Assembly: GCA_947627345.1 (NCBI GenBank)
Contig: CANQVS010000022.1
Location: forward strand, 1 to 32,053
Length of the DNA stretch: 32,053 bases
Origin: an uncultured Clostridia bacterium
GTDB taxonomy: Bacteria; Bacillota; Clostridia; Oscillospirales; Acutalibacteraceae
Direction: 5' to 3'
The notes beneath the pieces were generated by a model. The model was not told the DNA's origin. It did no database searches and saw nothing but the letters and a program-made list of their open reading frames with translations. The position numbers were made by a program, and so were the translations under genes. Of this stretch, positions 24,171 to 30,620 are shown one piece after another (position 1 is the stretch's first letter; every line of letters starts with the position of its first letter).

Positions 24171-24997
24171 TTTGCTCCCTCCTTTACTTCAAACAAAAAG
24201 GGTATGAACGATAAAATTAAAAAAGATACATAACTCAATATATTTAATGTATCAGATTTAGGTATAACAAAATAGGGATAAAACTCAAACGAAGTATTCC
24301 CAACTAACGAGAGCGAAAAAAGAACGATTGATACCGCCAAATATGTTAAATCATAAAATGTAAATTTAAAACGCGAGTAAAATGTACGCTTTTTAAGCCC
24401 GTAACCGCGCGCTCTCATACTGTCGGAGGTTATCATCGCGTTCTCCATACTTTGTGTTATCACGGCGGAAAAACTGTTTAAATACCGCTTTATACGGGAA
24501 TTTTTTTTGCCCGAAAGCCTTTGAGCCGTATTTATATTTTTAAAACTCCTTAACAAATTCGGAATAAAATTAAGCGTCATTGAAAAAACAAGCGCAAGCC
24601 TCGGAAAGCTTTTTCCCAGGAAATATAAAATCTTTTCGCTGTCAAAAACGAGATTGAAACATCTAAACCATATTACAGCCACGGCAATCATAAGACCTAA
24701 AACCGCGCCGTATATGAGCGCCTCAAGGGTGATACGGTTGTCATTGATAAAAAATAAAACCGTTGCGCCGTTATGTGAAAAAATCGGGTTTGTAGCCGTT
24801 ACGGCAAAAATCAAAATAATATAGAAAATTATGCTTTTAAATACCGCCTTGAAATCTGAAATACAGGCGTAAAAAGATATTGAGCCGAAAAAACCGAATA
24901 TTAAAAACAGCGGATTAAATGAAAAGATTGAGATAAAAAGCACAAACAAGAAGTAGAAAAACAAGGTAATCGGGTGAAAATTTTTAAATGTATTCAT
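24143..24997 (-). CDS. ecfT: ECF transporter transmembrane component EcfT
   Basis: This 284-residue protein has four to six hydrophobic helices and the EcfT coupling region. The Ala-Arg-Gly motif, in MRARGYGLKKR near 190-200, is preceded by the AQRLSGKKNSR segment near 157-167; both coupling helices contact the ATPase. Its ATG (24997) immediately follows the stop codon (25000-24998) of the DUF4430 lipoprotein, so the two are translationally linked. It is presumably the scaffold for the single S component encoded downstream. Confidence 0.93.
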   Translation of the reverse strand: MNTFKNFHPITLFFYFLFVLFISIFSFNPLFLIFGFFGSISFYACISDFKAVFKSIIFYIILIFAVTATNPIFSHNGATVLFFINDNRITLEALIYGAVLGLMIAVAVIWFRCFNLVFDSEKILYFLGKSFPRLALVFSMTLNFIPNLLRSFKNINTAQRLSGKKNSRIKRYLNSFSAVITQSMENAMITSDSMRARGYGLKKRTFYSRFKFTFYDLTYLAVSIVLFSLSLVGNTSFEFYPYFVIPKSDTLNILSYVSFLILSFIPFLFEVKEGAKWKFLISKI

Positions 24998-25477
24998 CTA
25001 TTCACCCTCATACTTATCGCCTATATCCTCTCCGAGGTCGCAGGTATAAAGCCAATCAACCTCGTCGCCGTCTTTGAGCTTATAAACATTACATCCTTTG
25101 TTTGGGAAAATTCCGTTTACGCTGTATTTCCAACCCGAAAGCTCTCCGCAGTCGAACTCGTAAAGATAGTCAATACCCTCAATATAAATGCTGTCGCCGT
25201 TTCCCGAATATTCAAACTGGATTTTATTTTTTTTACAAGCGTTTTTAAGAGCGTCGTAAACGGTATCGCCGTCTTTAAAATTCACTTTGCAGTCTGATAA
25301 AATTTCAGCTTTTTCACGCTTTGAATCCTCATAATCAACAGCCGTACCGCAATTAATTGAAACCGTTGCCGTTAATTCTCCGTTTTCGATTTTGTTATAG
25401 TAATCATCGGGTGATTTTATTGAACAGCCCGAAAATATGAGTATTAATACAAGAGGGAAAAAAATCAGCCGTTTCAT
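24998..25477 (-). CDS. DUF4430 (transcobalamin-like) lipoprotein
   Basis: This 159-residue protein has a type II signal peptide with lipobox IFSGC, so C18 would be lipidated and the protein held on the outer face of the membrane. Residues 65-147 form a DUF4430 domain, with the characteristic SGWKYSVNG and the YKLKDGDEVDWLYT end. DUF4430 is the fold of the beta domain of animal intrinsic factor and transcobalamin, which covers bound cobalamin. An extracellular corrinoid-binding role beside the ECF importer is the natural inference, though not shown. Its start overlaps the preceding stop by four bases (ATGA), and its stop abuts ecfT. Confidence 0.88.
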   Translation of the reverse strand: MKRLIFFPLVLILIFSGCSIKSPDDYYNKIENGELTATVSINCGTAVDYEDSKREKAEILSDCKVNFKDGDTVYDALKNACKKNKIQFEYSGNGDSIYIEGIDYLYEFDCGELSGWKYSVNGIFPNKGCNVYKLKDGDEVDWLYTCDLGEDIGDKYEGE

Positions 25478-26859
25478 TTTTTACCTCCTTTTTTAATTAA
25501 AAACAGGGTTAGATAACCTATAATCAATAACAAAAAATCTATGTAAAAAGGCTTCGGGGTAAACGGTTTACCGTTTTCAGAGTTTGATTTTTGTTCACTT
25601 GTTTTCGGAATTACTGTTTGTGTTGTTTCATTTTGAACAGCCTTTGAGGTTTCTTTTTCAATTTTGTTTTTTAATTTCTTCTTTTTTGTTTGTTTATTAG
25701 AAATTGTTTTATTTTCCTTTTTAGAATTTTGATTTATTGTTTCAGAGGTTTCGGGATTAGATATTTTTTTAGATTTTTTACTTTTTGCGTTATACTTTTT
25801 TTCAACGGATTTTGTAACAGTCCTATTTACAGATTTCGTTACGGTTTTAACCTTTGAATTGAAATCATAGAATACTCCCTCTCCGTTAAAAAATCTGTAA
25901 GCGGATACCAGCGCGCAAAGGCATTGATATGTCGCCATATTATTTTCCGAAGCCCCTTCGGTATGTGAAAACGCTCCGTTATCAAGTTTAAAATTCATTA
26001 AACCGTCAAGCAGGGTATTTCCGTTTTTTATAAATCTGCCGTCAGAAGCAATGTCTATATTAAGAGATGTTAACGCGATTATAACCTGCGCGGTGGTTTC
26101 GGAAGTTATTGTATTTGAAAACGATTTATATGCTCCGCTTTCGTCCTGACGGCTCGAGAGAATATCAAGGCAACGGTCAATACTCTCACTAACCTTTTTC
26201 CTGTTTTTATAAGGCGCAAGCGCCTGTAACGCGATTGCCGTTATATCGGTATCAGCAGTACTTCCCGAAAGTGCATATCCGCCCTTGTTCGTTTCTCTGT
26301 CTAAAATACGATTGATAATACTGTCCCTTGTATCCTTTGCTTCAAACGGTGTCTTATAGCCTTTTGAATCCAAAAGCAACAGAGCATACGCAAGCGAATT
26401 GGTACCCTGGGCGTCGAGAGGTCTGTATTTTGAGCGGTTATAGGTGGCGTCCGCAAGAAGATTTCGTCCGTTTATATCGGTTATATCCTGTTTACAAGCT
26501 AAGAGGGCGAACGCAACACGCTGTAAATCCGTGGCCTTTACACTGCTTAAACCCTTTTTATAAAATCCGTCTACGGCGCTTTTAAGCGCGGAAATACTTT
26601 TATTATTTTTACAGTCAACTCCGTATTGGGACAAAGCTATATAATACCAATCTGATGAACTGTCTCCTGCATTTTCACTTAATTTTGCGAGCATATCGTC
26701 AACCGAATTTACGTTTAAAGACGCGCATTTGTATGAAATTACACCCTCGACGGACGATTTAACGCCGTCGGGGGTGTTGATTTGCGAGCAATAGGCGATA
26801 AAAGGCGTAGTTACACACAATAAAACCGCCAATATAACTACCAATATCCTTTTACCCAT
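25474..26859 (-). CDS. Secreted, membrane-anchored alpha/alpha-barrel protein (prenyltransferase/intrinsic-factor fold)
   Basis: From ATG 26859 the protein has 461 residues. It has an N-terminal signal peptide (about 1-27) and an alpha-helical repeat region (about 35-325). After this comes a long Lys/Ser/Thr/Glu-rich linker (about 340-435), then a C-terminal membrane helix followed by KKGGKK. The repeats contain the QxGG-like motifs of prenyltransferase/squalene-cyclase alpha/alpha barrels: NKGGYALSGSTADTDITAIALQAL, ESGAYKSFSN and DNGAFSHTEG. The DTDITAIALQAL stretch resembles the DTAAMAGLAFTCL of the intrinsic-factor/transcobalamin alpha domain. That domain and DUF4430 are fused in the animal proteins, while here they are separate neighbours. 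A GTG three codons upstream is an unlikely start because ggtgg sits five bases before ATG 26859. Confidence 0.82.
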   Translation of the reverse strand: MGKRILVVILAVLLCVTTPFIAYCSQINTPDGVKSSVEGVISYKCASLNVNSVDDMLAKLSENAGDSSSDWYYIALSQYGVDCKNNKSISALKSAVDGFYKKGLSSVKATDLQRVAFALLACKQDITDINGRNLLADATYNRSKYRPLDAQGTNSLAYALLLLDSKGYKTPFEAKDTRDSIINRILDRETNKGGYALSGSTADTDITAIALQALAPYKNRKKVSESIDRCLDILSSRQDESGAYKSFSNTITSETTAQVIIALTSLNIDIASDGRFIKNGNTLLDGLMNFKLDNGAFSHTEGASENNMATYQCLCALVSAYRFFNGEGVFYDFNSKVKTVTKSVNRTVTKSVEKKYNAKSKKSKKISNPETSETINQNSKKENKTISNKQTKKKKLKNKIEKETSKAVQNETTQTVIPKTSEQKSNSENGKPFTPKPFYIDFLLLIIGYLTLFLIKKGGKK

Positions 26860-26873
26860 TTTTACCACCGCTT

Positions 26874-28055
26874 TTACTTTACTTTTACTTTAAGCTTTAA
26901 TTTAACGCTCTTATTTGTTTTTACCGTAATAACAGCTTTACCCCTCTTTTTAGCCGTAACTTTTCCTTTTTTTGAAACCTTAGCCACGCTTTTTTTGGAA
27001 GAAGTATATGTCTGTTTACCCGCTTTACCCGTAATCTTGATTTTAAAGCTTTTGCCTTTTTTAAGATTAATTTTACTTTTATTGAGCTTTGGATTTTTAA
27101 CTGTAATTTTAACCTTAGCTTTTACTCCGTTATTTTTAACGGTAATTGTGGCAACGCCTTTCTTTTTTGCTGTTACTTTACCGTTTTTGTTTACTACAGC
27201 CACGGACTTTTTATTTGAAGTATAGGAAGTTTTACCCTTAGGGTTAACGACATTTGTATTAACCTTCGTTGTCCCGCTAACATAAATTTCATTTTTCGCC
27301 AAAGCGACAGTTACTTTTGTTTTTTCAGTTGCTGTCGGCTCGGTTGTTTCTGTAACGGACGGATTAGTGTTTTCAAGCTCAAAGGAAAAGGACTCACGGC
27401 AAACCGCGGGAGCGCCCGAGGCGGACTTTTTATCCACATCAGCTTTAACCGTACCCGAAAAATCATTAACCGTAAAATTGATAACTCCGTTTTTGTCCGT
27501 AACGTATTTTTGTGATTTATTGTTATCGGTTAATGTTACGGTTGCTCCCGTAACGGGAACCCACTCGGACGATGAAATCCAATCGCCCTTATCGTCCTGT
27601 ATCCACGATGTATCATAACTTGAAATCGTAATAATTCCCTCGCTTGCCTTGCTTAAATCCACAACAGGAATTTGGCACGGATAATCGCCGTAGTATAAAA
27701 CAACAACATCTCCCGATGATAACTTGTAATCGCATACTCCAACAGACGGAGCGGAACCGTTAACTGAATAATTCCAGCCGTCATATCCGCCGAAAGTCGC
27801 GGATTTTTCGCCGTTGACCTCGGTGATAAAGTTGTCTGCGATACCTTTAATCGTAATGGTATCATTATTCTTGTCAAGAGCTGTCAACGCGTCGGCGACA
27901 GTTGCTCCGTCAGAAATCTCAATTTCACCGTTAAAAAAATTTTTCTCAATACCCTCAATGCGTATTGATACCTTTGAACTCTCCGCGCTGACGGCTACCG
28001 TAAAAAAAGACGCCAAAAGCAAAACAGAAAGTGTGATTGCGATTAGTTTTTTCAT
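26874..28055 (-). CDS. Secreted DUF4430 protein with two Big_2 (Ig-like) repeats
   Basis: This 393-residue protein has a signal peptide (1-24, cleavage after AVSA). Its DUF4430 domain (about 26-127) carries the clear motif GGYDGWNYSVNG and the GDVVVLYYGD end. A carboxypeptidase-regulatory-like or Ig-like segment spans about 165-205. Two bacterial Ig-like Big_2 repeats (about 245-319 and 320-393) follow, each with the YTS..KSVAxVxKxGKVTAKxxG pattern. The last 70 residues are very Lys-rich. There is no membrane anchor, so it is probably secreted or cell-wall-associated through the basic Big_2 modules. It is the first gene after the cobalamin riboswitch, with ggagg seven bases before ATG 28055. 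A corrinoid scavenging role is inferred from the domain and the riboswitch. Confidence 0.85.
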   Translation of the reverse strand: MKKLIAITLSVLLLASFFTVAVSAESSKVSIRIEGIEKNFFNGEIEISDGATVADALTALDKNNDTITIKGIADNFITEVNGEKSATFGGYDGWNYSVNGSAPSVGVCDYKLSSGDVVVLYYGDYPCQIPVVDLSKASEGIITISSYDTSWIQDDKGDWISSSEWVPVTGATVTLTDNNKSQKYVTDKNGVINFTVNDFSGTVKADVDKKSASGAPAVCRESFSFELENTNPSVTETTEPTATEKTKVTVALAKNEIYVSGTTKVNTNVVNPKGKTSYTSNKKSVAVVNKNGKVTAKKKGVATITVKNNGVKAKVKITVKNPKLNKSKINLKKGKSFKIKITGKAGKQTYTSSKKSVAKVSKKGKVTAKKRGKAVITVKTNKSVKLKLKVKVK

Positions 28056-28087
28056 TATAAAACCTCCGTAAAATAAAAATTACCCTT

Positions 28088-28144
28088 AAAAAAGGGCATC
28101 GCAAAAAAGCCTTTCGGCAATTTGTACTGTATCTCCATATGCCC
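28088..28144 (-). terminator. Candidate expression platform (riboswitch terminator)
   Basis: Between aptamer and gene, ggGCAT (28144-28139) can pair with atgccc (28099-28094), followed on the minus strand by TTTTTT; a small gcc-gaaa-ggc hairpin lies inside. A competing stem, tactgt/acagta (28154-28149 with 28130-28125), holds gggcat in its loop. This is consistent with transcriptional control, but translational control is possible; no folding program was run. Confidence 0.45.
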
Positions 28145-28147
28145 AAG

Positions 28148-28316
28148 AACAGTATAAAATACGAGTACGGCAGGTCTCCCGACTTATAGTCATATATTCC
28201 AAAGCGCCTTCCCAATCACAATCAGTGGCATAATGCTTTCTTTAAACTAAATACGGTAATGGCTGTTGCGACGGACTCTCACCGTCTTCCCTATTAATTC
28301 TTGCGAAGCCGTACAA
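28148..28316 (-). ncRNA. Cobalamin riboswitch aptamer
   Basis: The minus strand contains the consensus features in order and spacing. GGTGAGAGTCC is at 28283-28273, GCCACTG at 28229-28223, GGGAAGG at 28213-28207, and the B12 box AGTCGGGAGACCTGCC at 28184-28169. These are the strongest marks of the AdoCbl-type aptamer. It lies 90 bases upstream of the DUF4430-Big_2 gene. It should repress the six-gene operon when cobalamin is plentiful. Confidence 0.95.
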
Positions 28317-28337
28317 GCTGTATTCAATTATGGTGGT

Positions 28338-28366
28338 ATTATAACACAAAATATCAGACAGCGCAA
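28338..28366 (-). promoter_or_regulatory. Promoter of the cobalamin-riboswitch operon
   Basis: On the minus strand TATAAT (28343-28338) has an extended-10 TG and, 17 bases before it, TTGCGC (28366-28361), a weak -35. The start near 28331 places the aptamer within the first 20 or so bases of the transcript. Confidence 0.6.
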
Positions 28367-28377
28367 GGACTAATAGC

Positions 28378-28770
28378 TTACGGAACGAGAAAATCCGCAG
28401 GATAAATATTGCGCACAACGGCAAAGATAATTAAAATCGCTATCAGAAAATATAAAGCCCTGTTTTCCCACTTGCTAATCCCTCTTTTTCCGTAACGCAC
28501 ATAGCGATAGCTGTGCCAAATAAAAAATCCGAATAAAACAGGCAAAACGCAGAACAGAACACAATTACTCTTAAACGCTGACAAAAAATCGAATTCAAAG
28601 AGGTTAAAAAACATTCTGCTTATTCCGCAACCGGGGCAGTAAACGCCGAAAAAGCGTTTAAACGGACAAAACAGAGAAAATCCCGTAGTGTAGTGTATAA
28701 CTGTATAAATAAAGCCTATAGCCAATATAACGGCAATAGGCTTTACTATACTTTTTAATCTTACAATCAA
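28378..28770 (-). CDS. DUF2752 membrane protein
   Basis: From TTG 28770 this is a 130-residue protein with three hydrophobic helices (about 11-33, 60-85, 107-123) and the DUF2752 signature CPGCGISR near residue 45. The function is unknown. A TTG directly after the preceding stop (28782) also opens the frame, but no ribosome site precedes it, whereas ggag lies six bases before TTG 28770. No ATG is available. It appears to be translated from the DUF4234 transcript. No terminator is visible after it, so read-through toward the riboswitch promoter is possible. Confidence 0.7.
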   Translation of the reverse strand: MIVRLKSIVKPIAVILAIGFIYTVIHYTTGFSLFCPFKRFFGVYCPGCGISRMFFNLFEFDFLSAFKSNCVLFCVLPVLFGFFIWHSYRYVRYGKRGISKWENRALYFLIAILIIFAVVRNIYPADFLVP

Positions 28771-28782
28771 TTTTTTCTCCAA

Positions 28783-29127
28783 TTAGTCTGCAAGCTTGTT
28801 AAGGCTGTCCTGCATAAGAGCGTAGGCAATAATTCCAAATCCGAGTAAACCGAGAATAAGATATAAAATTCCGCTGTTAGATGCCTGAATTCCCCTGTCG
28901 TTCTTCGCTTTATCAAGCTTTTCTCCCTGTTTATACGCCCAGTAAAGACCGTAAATTCCGCAAGTAACAATAGATAAAAGTAAAGCTACTCCGCCGGAAG
29001 TTCCGTCGTTATCATTTGAAACATTATTTGTTTCATCAGTAAGTACAACAAACCAGTACAGATCATAAATTCCGCAAGTAATTATGCTGAATACTATACA
29101 CAATGCAATATTTCTTTTCGTTACCAT
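28783..29127 (-). CDS. DUF4234 small membrane protein
   Basis: From ATG 29127 this is a 114-residue protein with the DUF4234 repeat pattern: CIVFSIITCGIYDLYWF and LLLSIVTCGIYGLYWAY (twice the IxTCGIYxLYW motif), plus a C-terminal hydrophobic helix. It is membrane embedded; the role is unknown. The frame extends upstream to 29217, but the earlier methionine lies in DNA with no ribosome site and upstream of the predicted transcription start. ATG 29127 has aggag at good spacing. It forms a two-gene unit with the DUF2752 gene. Confidence 0.83.
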   Translation of the reverse strand: MVTKRNIALCIVFSIITCGIYDLYWFVVLTDETNNVSNDNDGTSGGVALLLSIVTCGIYGLYWAYKQGEKLDKAKNDRGIQASNSGILYLILGLLGFGIIAYALMQDSLNKLAD

Positions 29128-29152
29128 TTTGTCTCCTCTCTTTATGATTAAA

Positions 29153-29181
29153 ATTATATCATAAGGATTATAGCGTGTCAA
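29153..29181 (-). promoter_or_regulatory. Perfect-consensus sigma-A promoter for DUF4234-DUF2752
   Basis: TTGACA (29181-29176), a 17-base spacer and TATAAT (29158-29153) match the consensus in all twelve positions. The predicted start near 29146 also argues against any earlier start codon for the DUF4234 gene. Confidence 0.9.
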
Positions 29182-29251
29182 CAAAAATTCGACAAATAAG
29201 AATACGCTTTTTATCATAAATTCACATAATTTTGGCGCTTAAAAATATAAG

Positions 29252-29312
29252 AAAAAACCGCTTTTCGGTAAAAATCTCCCGCAGGAACATTTTTCCTTAA
29301 TGCTCGGTTTTT
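29252..29312. other. Nested imperfect inverted repeat
   Basis: aaaaaccg (29253-29260) pairs with cggttttt (29305-29312). Inside, ggtaaaaatctccc (29267-29280) pairs imperfectly with ggaacatttttcc (29284-29296). On the minus strand the fold is followed by TTTTTT, so it may be a second terminator behind the FN3 gene. The stretch 29182-29342 holds no gene. Confidence 0.5.
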
Positions 29313-29342
29313 ACCTCTGATTTTACGTTCTGTAAAAGTAAA

Positions 29343-29388
29343 AAGGCTGAAAATAAAGGGACGTATTCGATAAAGAATGTGTCCCTTT
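29343..29388 (-). terminator. Terminator of the FN3/NPCBM-like gene
   Basis: aaagggac (29355-29362) pairs with gtcccttt (29381-29388), extended by tattc/gaatg with one mismatch. On the minus strand the stem is followed by a T-rich tract. Confidence 0.75.
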
Positions 29389-29397
29389 GTTTATGAA

Positions 29398-30174
29398 TTA
29401 TTTAAAAACTCTTATATTGGCAAAGCCTACTTTTCTACGACCGAATCCACCATTTTTAGGGGTTACAAGAAATTCAAGCTTGTTGGCATTGTCAATATTT
29501 AATGTGACTGTCTTTGTAAGGTCGCCGTATTTTAACTCATATGTTTTAATAACCTCATCATCTGCGATTATACTGAGCGTATCCTCTGCTTTAGTATGTT
29601 CCGTACTGTCATCATAACCAAAGGTAAACTGAATTTTACTGTATTTCCCCTTTAAATTAAAATCTGCAAAACCATCGAAAATGGGGTAACCCTCATTCTC
29701 TGTACTTAATACAAAACCATTATAATATTTTGTATCGTTCATTTTGAATGATTTTATTCCCTTATAAATTTCAAAATTTTTTACTCTGTACGGGTTATGA
29801 AGACTGACTAAATAATTTGTGCATCTTATTGTCTTAATATTTGAATACTTACTGTACTTTTTCTTTCCTTTTACCTTTTTATACGATTTTAATTTGTAGT
29901 AATATTTTTTATTATTTTTCAGCTTTTTGTGGGTATAGCTCTTTTTTGATGTTGTGACGAGCTTTTTGTATCCTCTGCCCGTTGTGCTGTAGTAAAGGAC
30001 ATAGCCCTTTGCTCCGCTCGCCTTGGACCAGCTTATTTTTGCCGAGGTCAGTGAAGTTTGCGTTATGTACTTTAACTTCGGCGCTTTTATTTTTGCCTTT
30101 TTTGCGCCCGCGGAAAAAGACAGGCAGGACACCGCCATAACGGCGGTGAGAATAATTGATAACACTTTTTTCAT
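29398..30174 (-). CDS. Secreted FN3-domain protein with NPCBM-like C-terminal domain
   Basis: From ATG 30174 this is a 258-residue secreted protein with a signal peptide ending near SAGA (about 1-24). A single fibronectin-type-III-like domain follows (about 32-118), rich in Lys and Tyr (SAKISWSKASGAKGYVLYYS). The C-terminal half (about 125-258) resembles the NPCBM carbohydrate-binding fold. A role in binding cell-wall glycans or substrate polysaccharide is possible. There is no catalytic motif. ATG 30174 is chosen over 30180 because ggagg lies eight bases before it and only two bases before the other. The 32-base gap to the RNA terminator upstream leaves almost no room for a separate promoter. 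Confidence 0.75.
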   Translation of the reverse strand: MKKVLSIILTAVMAVSCLSFSAGAKKAKIKAPKLKYITQTSLTSAKISWSKASGAKGYVLYYSTTGRGYKKLVTTSKKSYTHKKLKNNKKYYYKLKSYKKVKGKKKYSKYSNIKTIRCTNYLVSLHNPYRVKNFEIYKGIKSFKMNDTKYYNGFVLSTENEGYPIFDGFADFNLKGKYSKIQFTFGYDDSTEHTKAEDTLSIIADDEVIKTYELKYGDLTKTVTLNIDNANKLEFLVTPKNGGFGRRKVGFANIRVFK

Positions 30175-30200
30175 TTTCATTTCCTCCTTTTAATTATTAT

Positions 30201-30237
30201 AAAATAAAAAAGTGCGTACAACCGAAGTTATACGCAC
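30201..30237 (-). terminator. Terminator of the structured RNA
   Basis: gtgcgta (30212-30218) pairs with tacgcac (30231-30237), followed on the minus strand by TTTTTTATTTT. It ends the RNA whose start is predicted near 30416. Confidence 0.85.
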
Positions 30238-30416
30238 ATAAAACACATAGCTCCGATTGTCGCCAAACAAATTACAGTATATATCTCTTGCATATCAGAT
30301 AATGAAGGGATAGCCGTATAGAGCATAGTGTTTTTACCGTAAAACAAAAACACTATCCCCATAATCTTATCTGAATATGCACAAATAGTACAAATATTAA
30401 ACTGTAATTTGTTGGC
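30205..30416 (-). ncRNA. Structured RNA, 6S-like rod
   Basis: The minus-strand transcript folds as one long hairpin. A closing stem pairs 30416-30401 with 30278-30262 (16 pairs, one bulged base). A bubble of 20 and 11 bases follows. A second stem pairs 30380-30367 with 30302-30290 (13 pairs, one bulged base). After a small internal loop comes GGGATAG/CTATCCC (30359-30353 with 30313-30307) and an apical hairpin whose arm is tgttttt/aaaaaca (up to 11 pairs if ATAG/CTAT is counted). The predicted start falls on the first base of the closing stem. Closing stem, central bubble and terminal stem is the layout of 6S RNA. A terminator-controlled leader of the FN3 gene is the rival reading. The 68-residue reading frame here is not conserved-looking and has no good ribosome site. 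Confidence 0.6.
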
Positions 30417-30422
30417 AACATT

Positions 30423-30451
30423 ATTGTACCACACTAAAATTAATTTATCAA
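30423..30451 (-). promoter_or_regulatory. Promoter of the structured RNA
   Basis: TTGATA (30451-30446), a 17-base spacer and TACAAT (30428-30423) on the minus strand. The surrounding 36 bases (30419-30454) match those upstream of the lipoprotein (31742-31777) at 32 positions, including the spacer. Confidence 0.8.
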
Positions 30452-30573
30452 TATCAATTTATAAATATTAACCTTTAAAAACAAAATCTGAACATTCGGC
30501 CTACTGACTAAAAAACGGCTCGGAAAACGCATTTTACTTCTAAGTATGGGAAATGGGATTCTAAAATACTAAT

Positions 30574-30613
30574 AAAAAAGCCTGCTCTGTATATTAGCTG
30601 AACAGAGCAGACT
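30574..30613 (-). terminator. Terminator of the lipoprotein gene
   Basis: On the minus strand agtctgctctgt pairs with acagagcaggct (one G-T pair, loop about 11 bases) and is followed by TTTTTT (30579-30574). The stretch 30452-30573 shows no other feature. Confidence 0.85.
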
Positions 30614-30620
30614 TTTAACC

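Noticed and set aside
28242..28424. Minus-strand 60-residue reading frame
   Set aside because: It covers the end of the DUF2752 gene, the promoter and the riboswitch aptamer; the DNA is explained by those.
30228..30434. 68-residue minus-strand reading frame
   Set aside because: Its DNA is explained by the paired arms of the structured RNA, and its start lies upstream of the predicted transcription start.
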